DNA from: Clostridia bacterium
GTDB taxonomy: Bacteria; Bacillota; Clostridia; Christensenellales; CAG-314
NCBI GenBank assembly: GCA_017407305.1
Contig: JAFQWS010000105.1
Coordinates: 1-19,095 of the forward strand
DNA: 19,095 nt
Direction: 5' to 3'
Below the pieces are notes generated by a model that did no database searches, was not told the DNA's origin, and was given only the letters and a program-made list of their open reading frames with translations. Position numbers and translations under genes: made by a program. Below, in pieces: positions 1 to 7,688 of the stretch (position 1 is the first letter of the stretch; every line of letters begins with the position of its first letter).

Positions 1-190
1 CCTTCAAGGTGTGAGCTTGTCTAAACGCCTCTTCCGCGTTTTTTTCTTGCAATGCTTTTTTCAAGCTGACAAAACTTTCGTCTTGTTTGAACATAACGGC
101 AAACTTGACGACAAGTCTTTCAATTTGAAAACGGGAAATTGCTTGTTGATAGTCGCCACCAAGCATTTCGTAGCATTGAGAAATGGTCAT
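1..190 (-). CDS. Hpt (histidine phosphotransfer) domain protein, partial
   Basis: Partial gene on the minus strand, starting at the ATG at 190 and running off the left edge after 63 codons. The start is supported by a GGAG ribosome site at 203-200, 9 nt upstream. The visible protein begins MTISQCYEMLGGDYQQ and ends at the edge with the motif AHTLKG. That motif, an A-H-x-L-K-G with the phospho-accepting histidine, is the hallmark of Hpt domains, which relay phosphate between histidine kinases and response regulators. The preceding residues (helical, with FxxAxxxxNAEEAFRQ-type spacing) fit the helix before the active histidine. Stand-alone Hpt proteins with this kind of N-terminus are common in Clostridia. 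The partner kinase or regulator is not in the window. Total length and any fused domain are unknown. Confidence 0.72.
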   Translation of the reverse strand, partial: MTISQCYEMLGGDYQQAISRFQIERLVVKFAVMFKQDESFVSLKKALQEKNAEEAFRQAHTLK

Positions 191-465
191 TGTACATTGC
201 TCCAACGTAAAACTAGTAAGATATTATAAATATAGCATAAAAAATAGAAATGTAAAGTCAAAATATGGGCTTTTTGTAAAATAATTTGTTATTTTGTTTA
301 TTTTTGAACAAAACTAGTAACACACTAGTAAAATATAGATATTGCAGTACTTTTGGCTTAAAAATAACAAAATATTGCAAATTTGTCAAAATATTAAACT
401 TAGCAAAAGGAAAGTTTTTTCATTCAAAATGAAGGTGTTCATTTTTGAAACAGTTGCCCAAATTA
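191..465. other. A/T-rich intergenic region without a gene
   Basis: No convincing coding sequence is visible on either strand between the Hpt gene and the terminator at 466. The stretch holds the putative Hpt promoter and three copies of the octamer ACTAGTAA (212-219, 313-320, 324-331), the last two 3 nt apart. The octamer contains the palindrome ACTAGT. These copies could be a regulator site, but nothing else supports that. Confidence 0.5.
234..261 (-). promoter_or_regulatory. Putative sigma-A promoter of the Hpt gene
   Basis: On the minus strand TTGACT (261-256) lies 16 nt before TATGCT (239-234), about 45 nt upstream of the Hpt start codon. The -35 matches consensus at 5 of 6 positions. 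The region is very A/T rich, so chance matches are possible. Confidence 0.45.
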
Positions 466-498
466 AAAAACCTTCAAGCAGTTTGCTTGAAGGTTTTT
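466..498 (-). terminator. Rho-independent terminator of the aspartate kinase/flavoprotein unit
   Basis: A 15-bp perfect inverted repeat (466-480 with 484-498, loop 481-483) begins 10 nt past the stop codon of the flavoprotein gene. Read on the minus strand, the stem ends in a run of six T. The stem begins with A's on both sides, so it could also act on plus-strand transcripts. Confidence 0.85.
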
Positions 499-507
499 GA
501 TTTTTAG

Positions 508-1629
508 TTAGTTGTTTGAAACCAAGTGTCCTGTTGCAAAGGCAAACCAAAGATTGTTGCCACCACACAGTCCGTCAACGTTGATGATTTCGCCACAGAC
601 TTTTATTCCGTTGGGCAAAGTTAAGTTGTCGTCAAGATGCTTTTCTTCAATGCCACCCGACGTTGCTTGTGCAAATTCAAAGCCAAGTGTATCCACCACT
701 TCAAAAGGCAAATTTTTTGCCAATTGGAAAGCTGAAAAAACGTCTTTTGATTGCTTTGCAACGTGACAGGCAAGTTTGTTGGACAAAATGCCCAAAAACC
801 AATCGTCTTTGATGCTGTTTTGACGGCCGTTTGCAATCGTTAAAATTTCCTTTTGGTCAATCGTTGGCAACAAATCCAAAACAATTTTGAACTTTGCATT
901 TTCCTTTTGCACCTTGCTTCTGGCAACGTATGCAGAGCAGTTGAAAATGCAAACACCGGACAGACCGTACTGTCTAAACAACACTTCGCCCTTTTCTTGG
1001 TAAACCTTTTTGCCATCCTTAAAAAGTGTAACAAGGCATTTTTGACGAAGTCCGTCCAAAGATTTGTCGGGATTTTTGACGGTAATTGGTACAAGAGAGG
1101 GGTAAAGTTCCGTTTGGTAGTCACTTAAAAGTACGTTTTGATTTTTTGCTTGCGCAAGCAACCCTGATGCCACCACAACTTCATTGCAAAACACGTCGTT
1201 TTCTTGACAATGAACGACAAAACCATTGTGAGCTTTTTCAATGGAAATTGCCACGTCAAAAACCGTCTTGACCCCATATTTTTCGCACGCTTTTCTAAAA
1301 CAATCCACGACTGAATTTGCATTTTCACTGATGGGATAGACTCTGCCAAAGTTGTCTGAAAAGGTGTGTAAGCCCAACTCGTGGTTCAAAATTTCCAAAA
1401 CTCTTGTTGTGGGATAGAGTTTCATCAAACGTTGCACCAACTTGGAATCATTGAAACAACCCAACGTCATATTGTCGTTGGCAAGATTGCATTTTCCATT
1501 GCCCGTTTGCGAAAGTTTCTTTCCCACACGAGCATTCTTTTCAATTAAAATCGTTTCAACGTTGTTTTTTGCACTGATGACTGCCGACATCAAACCGGAT
1601 GCGCCACCACCGATAATTACTCTTTTCAT
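508..1629 (-). CDS. HI0933/BaiN-like NAD(P)/FAD-dependent oxidoreductase
   Basis: 373 residues, close to the roughly 400 usual for this flavoprotein family. Residues 1-12 (MKRVIIGGGASG) form the dinucleotide-binding beta-alpha-beta turn. E30 sits at the end of the second strand, where the family contacts the FAD ribose. GNGKCN (43-48) is a strong family signature. Later family blocks are GEVLFRQYGLSG in the middle, ATSGG near the C-terminus, and the FAD-closing GGNNLWFAFATGH motif at the very end. Members of this family (YhiN/HI0933, BaiN) are cytoplasmic flavoproteins. BaiN has been linked to bile-acid reduction, but most members have no proven substrate, so no specific reaction is assigned. 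It lies 25 nt downstream of the aspartate kinase and is probably co-transcribed with it. No good Shine-Dalgarno is visible before the ATG. Confidence 0.9.
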   Translation of the reverse strand: MKRVIIGGGASGLMSAVISAKNNVETILIEKNARVGKKLSQTGNGKCNLANDNMTLGCFNDSKLVQRLMKLYPTTRVLEILNHELGLHTFSDNFGRVYPISENANSVVDCFRKACEKYGVKTVFDVAISIEKAHNGFVVHCQENDVFCNEVVVASGLLAQAKNQNVLLSDYQTELYPSLVPITVKNPDKSLDGLRQKCLVTLFKDGKKVYQEKGEVLFRQYGLSGVCIFNCSAYVARSKVQKENAKFKIVLDLLPTIDQKEILTIANGRQNSIKDDWFLGILSNKLACHVAKQSKDVFSAFQLAKNLPFEVVDTLGFEFAQATSGGIEEKHLDDNLTLPNGIKVCGEIINVDGLCGGNNLWFAFATGHLVSNN

Positions 1630-1654
1630 ACCGATATTTTACAACAAAGCAACT

Positions 1655-2698
1655 CTAAGTGTCAACTGCAAAAGTATCGTACAAAAGATTGACAACCTTT
1701 TTGGGTTCTTGCTCACAATAAATGGTTAGGCAATTTGCTTCAACTTTTGCCCTTTCAAAATTTAGTTTTGTTTTGGCAAGTCGTTTAAGTGCGACGTTGG
1801 GCAAATAGGAAAACACCACCTTTGCCACCGTCTTATCTCCCACCCTTTTTGCCGACAACCCCAAAAGGCGTTGAGGGGCACTTTGATTGGAAACGAGCGT
1901 TCCGTTGTGATGAAGGTTGTAAAAACTTTTCACTTCTAAACAAAGGTTCTTCTTTTTGAGCAAACTGATGCAATATGGATGCAAGACGGTTGCTCCGTTT
2001 TTGCACAAAACAATGGCATCGTCAAAACTGATACAGTCAATTGTTTTTGGACAAAAAACGTCTTTTGGACTAGCCATACAAAAACCCAAAACGTCCACGT
2101 AATTTATAAGGCGCGCATCAAAAACGTTGGCACAAAGGGACGCCGTTACGTCACTGCCTCCACGTTCCAACACCTTTCGCCCAAATTTGCTTCCACCATA
2201 AAAACCACCCAAAATTGCTCCTTTTTGCACCTTTTTGAAGGCATTTTTCAACTTTTTTGCACTTTTGCCAATGGACAAGACGTTGTCAAAAATTACCAAA
2301 TCTTCTGCTTCCAAGTAGTCAAAATTCAAAAATTTTGCAACGATTTTTGCAGACAATTCTTCGCCAACAGACAGAGTGTAATCAAAACTTTTGTGTTCTT
2401 TTATTCGATTGAAGGCATCAACTAAAAGTTGGTCAACGTCAACGTCAATTTGGTTGTGCGACACAAGTTCTTTGTATTTTTCGCATACCTTTTTCCAATA
2501 TTTTACGTCGTTGGTGTTGTGAAAATCAACGAGTAAATCGGTGGTTTTTACGTCTTTTTCGTGACTTTTGCCTACGGCAGACACAACGACCAAACGGCTG
2601 GATGACTTTTCTATAATTTCTTTTACTCTTTTTAGATTACGTGGCGAAATTGCAGTACCACCAAATTTGGAAACTATCACAAATACTGTTTTATGCAA
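1655..2698 (-). CDS. Aspartate kinase, short form
   Basis: Aspartokinase phosphorylates L-aspartate, the first step toward lysine/meso-DAP, threonine and methionine. Visible family blocks are KFGGT (11-15), VSAVGK (39-44), SVGEELSA (110-117), the ERGGSD substrate/nucleotide motif (178-183) and GATVLHP (235-241). The product is 347 residues, against about 400-450 usual. Only about 77 residues follow the catalytic domain, too few for the normal pair of ACT regulatory domains, so lysine/threonine feedback may be weak or altered (inference). The usual TDVDG block reads VDVLG, so the protein is divergent. The longest frame begins with TTG at 2698; a GTG at 2680 would give a start six residues later and a family-typical N-terminus. 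Neither start has a clear ribosome site. The downstream partner is the flavoprotein gene. Confidence 0.87.
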   Translation of the reverse strand: MHKTVFVIVSKFGGTAISPRNLKRVKEIIEKSSSRLVVVSAVGKSHEKDVKTTDLLVDFHNTNDVKYWKKVCEKYKELVSHNQIDVDVDQLLVDAFNRIKEHKSFDYTLSVGEELSAKIVAKFLNFDYLEAEDLVIFDNVLSIGKSAKKLKNAFKKVQKGAILGGFYGGSKFGRKVLERGGSDVTASLCANVFDARLINYVDVLGFCMASPKDVFCPKTIDCISFDDAIVLCKNGATVLHPYCISLLKKKNLCLEVKSFYNLHHNGTLVSNQSAPQRLLGLSAKRVGDKTVAKVVFSYLPNVALKRLAKTKLNFERAKVEANCLTIYCEQEPKKVVNLLYDTFAVDT

Positions 2699-2718
2699 AA
2701 AATTGTTTTATTGCATAA

Positions 2719-2748
2719 AAAAACACGGCACAAAAGTACCGTGTTTTT
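2719..2748 (-). terminator. Terminator downstream of the cdaA unit, directly before aspartate kinase
   Basis: A 10-bp perfect inverted repeat (2719-2728 with 2739-2748), with a loop that can extend the stem. Read on the minus strand it is followed by a run of seven T's. It lies 10 nt past the 42-codon gene and only about 20 nt before the aspartate kinase start. It may therefore separate the two units, or work as a leaky terminator/attenuator in front of aspartate kinase. Confidence 0.75.
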
Positions 2749-2757
2749 GAAATCGTG

Positions 2758-2886
2758 TTAGATTGTGTACAACAAAATTGTAATTGCCACTGCTCCCAAA
2801 AAAGCAAGTATTCTCAAAGGGAAATTTTTGATGAAAATTTTGTACAATACTTGTCCAAATGAAGGTCTTTCTGGTTGATTGTTCAT
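2758..2886 (-). CDS. 42-residue membrane microprotein in the cdaR (ybbR) position
   Basis: A 42-codon gene starting with ATG at 2886, three nt after the cdaA stop codon, and ending with TAA at 2760-2758. The ribosome site is the G-run formed by the last cdaA codons (TGG GGG GAA), 8 nt before the ATG, so translation is probably coupled to cdaA. The N-terminal 20 residues are polar. Residues 21-42 (NFPLRILAFLGAVAITILLY and a two-residue tail) form one hydrophobic helix. This resembles the N-terminal membrane anchor of CdaR/YbbR proteins, which typically carry an N-x-x-L/F-R-I-L-A-L block at the membrane. In Firmicutes cdaA is normally followed by cdaR, a membrane regulator with extracellular YbbR domains. 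Here no YbbR domain follows; the frame ends and a terminator comes next. It could be a minimal CdaA partner or a relic of cdaR. The gene is clear; its role is inference. Confidence 0.65.
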   Translation of the reverse strand: MNNQPERPSFGQVLYKIFIKNFPLRILAFLGAVAITILLYTI

Positions 2887-2889
2887 GGT

Positions 2890-3705
2890 CTATTCCCCCC
2901 AAATAATTTGTTCTTCGTCCGGTTCTGCCAAACCAACTGCAAAGTGCAAAACCATTTCCAAGGTTTCCACGTCAAGATATCTTTTGATTTTGCCATCGTG
3001 CATTGCAGAAATGATACCTGTTTCTTCGCTGACAACAATTGCCGTCAATGCAGGGTCGGTTTCGCAAATACCCAATGCTGCACGGTGACGTGTTCCCAAT
3101 TCCTTGGGCAATGCCAAAGTTTGTGTCAAGGGAAGGTAGCAACCTGCTGCAATGATTTTGTTGCCTGAAATGATGACTGCACCATCGTGCAAGGGTGCTT
3201 TTGGATAGAACAATGCTTCCAACAACTCGGCTGATACGTCTGCATTGATGCGCGTACCACTGTCCAAAATGCTGTCGGGCAAACTGTCTGCAATAACAAT
3301 GAGTGCGCCCACGTCGTTTTTTGAAAGGTCTTGGCAAGTTTTTGTGATTGCTTCCACCATTTCGTTGAGATCTTCCGTCAAAACGTCACCCATAACTTGG
3401 GGGATGTTGGACTGCTTTCTCGTAAGCTTGAACAAATCGTGTCTAATTTCTGGCGTGAGCAACGAAACGTTGCACAAAACAATTGCCAACAAGACAATGT
3501 AAACAAGAACGTCAAAATGAACGGGATTCAAAAAAGACAAACCAAACACTGCAAAAATGACGAGTGTTTCAAAAATTGCAAGCCAAACCATGTTTGCCTT
3601 TTTTGCGTAAGAAAAACTGCAAAAAAGCACAAACCACAATGTAATTGCAGTTGCTATTTTTGTTGCATCAATATTTTGAAAAAATTGAATAATTTGTTCA
3701 ACCAT
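2890..3705 (-). CDS. cdaA: CdaA-type diadenylate cyclase (c-di-AMP synthase)
   Basis: 271 residues, the usual CdaA length. CdaA is a membrane enzyme joining two ATP into cyclic di-AMP, which controls potassium/osmolyte uptake and cell-wall homeostasis. Three hydrophobic segments lie near residues 15-33, 39-58 and 62-84, followed by the DAC domain. The catalytic DGA motif is at 174-176 (APLHDGAVII) and the RHR motif at 206-208 (GTRHRAALG). The start codon at 3705 follows AAGGATGG at a suitable distance. It is divergent from the diaminopimelate dehydrogenase gene. Downstream, a 42-codon membrane peptide occupies the usual cdaR position, and the expected cdaR-glmM pair is absent from the window. 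Confidence 0.95.
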   Translation of the reverse strand: MVEQIIQFFQNIDATKIATAITLWFVLFCSFSYAKKANMVWLAIFETLVIFAVFGLSFLNPVHFDVLVYIVLLAIVLCNVSLLTPEIRHDLFKLTRKQSNIPQVMGDVLTEDLNEMVEAITKTCQDLSKNDVGALIVIADSLPDSILDSGTRINADVSAELLEALFYPKAPLHDGAVIISGNKIIAAGCYLPLTQTLALPKELGTRHRAALGICETDPALTAIVVSEETGIISAMHDGKIKRYLDVETLEMVLHFAVGLAEPDEEQIIWGE

Positions 3706-3832
3706 CTTTTCGCCATCCTTTTTTGTACGTCTAGTTTACAACACTTTACAAAAAAAATAAAGTACTTTGTCCAAAATTCTTCAATTAAACAAGTCCTTAT
3801 GCCTAAATACATATTATATTTTGAGGTTTTTT

Positions 3833-4684
3833 ATGATTAACATTGCAATTGCCGGTTTTGGCAACGTTGGAAAAGCACTTTATCAATTGGCGAAAAATCA
3901 GCCAAACGTTCGTTTGAGCCACCTTTTTTCCTCGCGTAAACTTAACGTTGAGGAAAAAACGTACACCTATGACCAAATTGAACAAGCAGAAAAAGTAGAT
4001 TGCGTCTTGTTGGGATTGTCCTCTCACAATCAACTGCCCAGCCTTGCAAAAGAGTTTTTGAAAACAACTTGCACCATTGATTGTTTTGACGATACAGACA
4101 ACTTTGACAACTTTAAAGCACTTCAACAACTGACCGCAGTTGAACACAATAAGGTAGCCTTGTGTGGTTGTGGGTGGGACCCTGGCATCTTTGACGTGGC
4201 ACGAAAGTTGTTTTTGCCGTTGGGCAAGGTGGAAACAAGTTGGGGAAAAGGCACTTCTTGTGGTCACAGCAACGCAGTAAGAAACGTTGACGGAGTGGTT
4301 GACGGAGTTTCATGGACAATTCCCACTTCCATTGGACACGTAAGGCAAGTTTTTGTTTTGGCAAATGGCGACAAAAAGAAAATCGAACAAGAAATCAAAA
4401 ATATTCCCCACTACTTTTCGGGGTTGGAGACCAACGTCGTTTTTGTCGACAAGAAACAAATGGATTTGATAAAAAAAGATTTTTCCCATCAAGGCAAAGT
4501 TTGGTTTGAAAACACCTACCACAAAGGACACTTGTCTTTTTCCATGCAAGACAACCCGTTGTTTACTGCCACCATAATGTTTAATTCGATACCTTTGGCT
4601 TTGGATATGTATCACAAAAAAGCCTTTGGCGCATATACCTTGTGCGACCTTCCTTTGAAAAATTTTGGCAATTTTACAGTTTGA
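3833..4684 (+). CDS. ddh: meso-diaminopimelate dehydrogenase, short form
   Basis: NADPH-dependent enzyme that reductively aminates tetrahydrodipicolinate to meso-diaminopimelate in one step, for lysine and peptidoglycan cross-links. The start is ATG 3833, preceded by GAGG at 3823-3826. The longer open frame upstream adds an unrelated leader and is rejected. The protein has 283 residues: Rossmann motif GFGNVG (8-13), GWDPG (114-118) and the WGKGTSCGHSNAVR block (137-150). These match the family motifs GWDPGxFS and WGxGxSxGHSDA. Compared from memory with the roughly 320-residue corynebacterial enzyme, it lacks about 20 residues after the TIPTS segment (162-166) and about 15 at the C-terminus. 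Conservation of the signature blocks suggests it still acts as a dehydrogenase. With aspartate kinase nearby, it points to use of the dehydrogenase route to DAP. Confidence 0.88.
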   Translation: MINIAIAGFGNVGKALYQLAKNQPNVRLSHLFSSRKLNVEEKTYTYDQIEQAEKVDCVLLGLSSHNQLPSLAKEFLKTTCTIDCFDDTDNFDNFKALQQLTAVEHNKVALCGCGWDPGIFDVARKLFLPLGKVETSWGKGTSCGHSNAVRNVDGVVDGVSWTIPTSIGHVRQVFVLANGDKKKIEQEIKNIPHYFSGLETNVVFVDKKQMDLIKKDFSHQGKVWFENTYHKGHLSFSMQDNPLFTATIMFNSIPLALDMYHKKAFGAYTLCDLPLKNFGNFTV

Positions 4685-4709
4685 CATATAGATATTGTAG
4701 TTGTATAAT
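4681..4709 (+). promoter_or_regulatory. Consensus sigma-A promoter of the M16C peptidase gene
   Basis: TTGACA (4681-4686), a 17-nt spacer and TATAAT (4704-4709) match consensus at every position. The -35 box overlaps the TGA stop codon of ddh (4682-4684). The peptidase gene can therefore be strongly transcribed independently of ddh. Confidence 0.88.
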
Positions 4710-4740
4710 CTAAAATAATTTTAAAAAGGCGGTAATACAT

Positions 4741-7599
4741 ATGAAATCATTTGTTTTACAAAAAGAACAGTACGTTAAAGAAGTAAACGGAACTGTAAAA
4801 ATTTATTCTCACTCAAAGACTAACGGTCAAGTTGTCGTTGTTAAAAACGACGACAAAGAAAAAGCCTTTAACATTGCTTTTAGAACACTTCCCCAAAACG
4901 ACACGGGTGTTCCCCACATTTTGGAGCACAGCGTTTTGTGTGGCAGTGAAAAATACCCCACCAAAGAACCTTTTGTGGAACTTTTGAAAGGCAGTCTCAA
5001 CAGCTTTTTGAACGCAGAAACTTTCTCCGACAAAACAATGTACCCCATTGCAAGTACCAACGACAAAGATTTCTACAACCAAGTGGGCGTATATTTGGAT
5101 GCAGTTTTTTACCCTAATCTCAAAAAAGATCCCCTCATCTTGAAACAAGAAGGTTGGCACTATGAATATGACGGCGAAAAATTGTCCTACAACGGTGTCG
5201 TTTACAACGAAATGAAGGGCGCATTTGCTCACCCTCACCGTGTAATCAACTTGGCATCTTCTTCCAAGTTGTTTGACAACGTTTACGGCGTATGTTCCGG
5301 TGGCGTTCCCCAAGCAATTCCCAACTTGACACAACAAGATTTTTGTGCTTTCCACGACAAATACTATCAACCTTCCAACTCTGTTGTATGTTTGTATGGC
5401 GATTTGGACGAACAATCCTTGCTCGGCTTGGTGGACAGTTATTTTGACCGTTTTGAAAAGGTGGATGCCGAACGCATCGTACCCACAAAACCCATTGGCA
5501 AACTTGTAAAAGTTGATACCGAATACGAAATTGCACCCACAGAAGACGAAAAAACAAAAGCAATGTTCAGTTTGGACTACGTTTGTGGCCACGTAAGCGA
5601 CTCACTTTTGACAAGAAGTATGTCCATCATTTCTAGAATGTTGTCCAGTGATGCTTCTCCTTTGAAAAATGCAATTTTGCAATCGGGCATTGCTCAAAAC
5701 GTTTCCATCAGTTTTGACGACTATTCCTTGCAACCTGTATTTTCCATCATTGCAGAAGGTTGCAATGAAGAAAATTGGGAAAAATTTGTTGAAATCGTCA
5801 ACAATTGCTTGGAAAATCTTGCAAAAGGTATTGATGAAAAACTTTTGTTGGCATCCCTCAACCAAGAAGAATTTGCATTGAAAGAAGGCCGTGGCTTTGG
5901 TTTTTCCAAAGGCATTATGATCACCCACACCGTCAACAACGCGGTTTTGTTTGATTTGGACCCCATTGATGCTCTTACCTATGACGACTACATTGAAAAA
6001 TTGAGAAAACTTTCCAAAGAAGGTTGGTTTGAAAAATTGTTGAAAGATTGCATTATTGATTGCAACCACTCCACTTTGACAGTTTTGCACCCCAAAAAAG
6101 GTTTGTCTCAATTAAAGGCACAAAAAGAAGCTGAACAATTGGCAAAATTCAAAGAAAGTTTGTCCAAAGAACAACTTGATGAAATTTTGGCAGATTTGAA
6201 AGCACTCAAAACAAAACAAAGCACTCCCGACACACAAGAAGCACTCAACTCCATCCCCAGATTGAAAGTGGATGAAATTGACAAAAAAGCAACTTCTTAT
6301 CACTTCAACAAAGTAAACGACAAACTTTTGTGGTTGGATCACTTCTCCAATGGAATTGCCTACGTTCACTTCCACTTCTCGTTGAAAAAGGTTGAAGTTG
6401 AACTTTTGCCCTACGTCGGTTTGCTTTCGGCATTGTTGACAAAAGTGGACACTCAAAAATACAACTTCTTGCAATTGACAAACGAAATTGACATTGCAAC
6501 AGGTGGCATTTCTGCAACGGCCAACTTCTACGGACACAAAAACGGCGACTTTTCTCCTGTTTTTGAAGTGGCAACTTCTTGCACACAAGAAAAGGTAAAA
6601 GACGCATTTGATTTGATTGGCGAAGTCGCCTCTTCCAAGTTTGACAACGTTGAAAGAATTAAACAAATTCTTGCAATGGAAGTCAACCGCACAAAGATGA
6701 TGGCAATGAACGCCGGACACGCCTGGTCGGTTCGTCGCGTTTCATCCTATTACAGCAAAAACGGATACTGTGCCGACTTGGCAAAGGGCGTTGGCTACAC
6801 CTTGTTTGTACAAAAATTGTTGGCAGATTTTGACAACAATGCATCCGATATCGTTGAAAAATTGACAAATATTTGCCAAAAAATCTTCTCCAAAGACAAT
6901 TTGATGGTAACCGTTTGTGGTTTGCAAGACGTAAAGGACCAAGTGGAAAAACATATTGGCGCATTTGAAAAGCGCTTGTTTGAAAAATCTTGCGACCTTG
7001 TTTGGACGGTGCAACCCACGGCAAAAAATGAAGCTTTTGGTTGCCCTGCACAAGTTCAATACAACGCATTGGGCTTTGACACAAAACAACTTGGCTTTGA
7101 AATGAAAGGCAGTTGGAGAGTTGTTGCAAAAATCTTGTATGCAAGTTACCTTTGGAACAAAGTTCGTGTTCTCGGTGGTGCATACGGTGGCATGATTATG
7201 ATTGACAGCCTTGGCAACGTCAACTTTGCAAGTTATCGCGATCCTCAATTGAAAAACACATACGACGTTTACAAGGGTGTTGCCCAATATCTTCGTGAAT
7301 TTGACGAACCCCAAGAAGAACTCGATAAAAATATCATTGGCGCAATTTCCGACCTTGATTCTACTGAAACCCCTTCTTCGGCTCACAACCAAGCAATTTC
7401 CTACCACTATGCAGGAACAAGCGCACAAGACGTTCAAACAATTCGTGACCAACTTCTTGCAACAACAAAAGAAGAAATTAGACAACTTGGCGACGTCTTT
7501 GAAAAAGTTGTTGAGCAAAACTGCATTTGCACCATTGGTAACTCTCAAAAAATTGCCGAAAACAAAGAAATGTTTAAAGAAATTAAAGAAATTTGCTAA
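4741..7599 (+). CDS. M16C zinc metallopeptidase (presequence protease/falcilysin type)
   Basis: 952 residues, the full length for the M16C subfamily, which consists of two homologous halves that close around unfolded peptides. The inverted zinc motif HxxEH is HILEH at 59-63, with E62 as catalytic base. The third zinc ligand is most likely E157 in NEMKGAFA, at the 95-residue spacing seen in presequence proteases. The block GSEKYPTKEPF after the motif is also typical. No signal peptide is visible, so it is probably cytoplasmic and degrades peptides. The start follows an AAAGGCGG ribosome site 8 nt upstream. It has its own promoter over the end of ddh and a strong terminator. Bacterial members often serve peptide turnover; the exact substrate is unknown. 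Confidence 0.93.
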   Translation: MKSFVLQKEQYVKEVNGTVKIYSHSKTNGQVVVVKNDDKEKAFNIAFRTLPQNDTGVPHILEHSVLCGSEKYPTKEPFVELLKGSLNSFLNAETFSDKTMYPIASTNDKDFYNQVGVYLDAVFYPNLKKDPLILKQEGWHYEYDGEKLSYNGVVYNEMKGAFAHPHRVINLASSSKLFDNVYGVCSGGVPQAIPNLTQQDFCAFHDKYYQPSNSVVCLYGDLDEQSLLGLVDSYFDRFEKVDAERIVPTKPIGKLVKVDTEYEIAPTEDEKTKAMFSLDYVCGHVSDSLLTRSMSIISRMLSSDASPLKNAILQSGIAQNVSISFDDYSLQPVFSIIAEGCNEENWEKFVEIVNNCLENLAKGIDEKLLLASLNQEEFALKEGRGFGFSKGIMITHTVNNAVLFDLDPIDALTYDDYIEKLRKLSKEGWFEKLLKDCIIDCNHSTLTVLHPKKGLSQLKAQKEAEQLAKFKESLSKEQLDEILADLKALKTKQSTPDTQEALNSIPRLKVDEIDKKATSYHFNKVNDKLLWLDHFSNGIAYVHFHFSLKKVEVELLPYVGLLSALLTKVDTQKYNFLQLTNEIDIATGGISATANFYGHKNGDFSPVFEVATSCTQEKVKDAFDLIGEVASSKFDNVERIKQILAMEVNRTKMMAMNAGHAWSVRRVSSYYSKNGYCADLAKGVGYTLFVQKLLADFDNNASDIVEKLTNICQKIFSKDNLMVTVCGLQDVKDQVEKHIGAFEKRLFEKSCDLVWTVQPTAKNEAFGCPAQVQYNALGFDTKQLGFEMKGSWRVVAKILYASYLWNKVRVLGGAYGGMIMIDSLGNVNFASYRDPQLKNTYDVYKGVAQYLREFDEPQEELDKNIIGAISDLDSTETPSSAHNQAISYHYAGTSAQDVQTIRDQLLATTKEEIRQLGDVFEKVVEQNCICTIGNSQKIAENKEMFKEIKEIC

Positions 7600-7610
7600 A
7601 TACAAAAAAT

Positions 7611-7641
7611 GCACCTTGCCTAAGCAAGGTGCTTTTTTTTT
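7611..7641 (+). terminator. Terminator between the M16C peptidase and groEL (probably bidirectional)
   Basis: Perfect 9-bp stem GCACCTTGC/GCAAGGTGC (7611-7619 with 7624-7632, loop 7620-7623) followed by a run of nine T's. It lies 12 nt after the peptidase stop. On the minus strand the same stem is followed by A then six T's, so it can also end groES-groEL transcripts. Confidence 0.92.
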
Positions 7642-7688
7642 GCATTTTTTTGTAATTTTTAACTTAAAAATATTTAAAATCTCTCGTT

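Noticed and set aside
2719..2757. A lysine riboswitch or T-box before aspartate kinase
   Set aside because: The space between the 42-codon gene and aspartate kinase is about 59 nt and holds only a simple hairpin, far too short for either element.
3767..3832. Upstream extension of ddh giving a 305-residue product
   Set aside because: The extra 22 residues do not resemble the family. The ATG at 3833 has a GAGG ribosome site and places the Rossmann motif correctly at the N-terminus.
4813..5592. 259-codon open frame on the minus strand inside the M16C peptidase gene
   Set aside because: It lies opposite the zinc-site region of a clear metallopeptidase and has low-complexity Phe/Val/Cys-rich content and no ribosome site or family motif.
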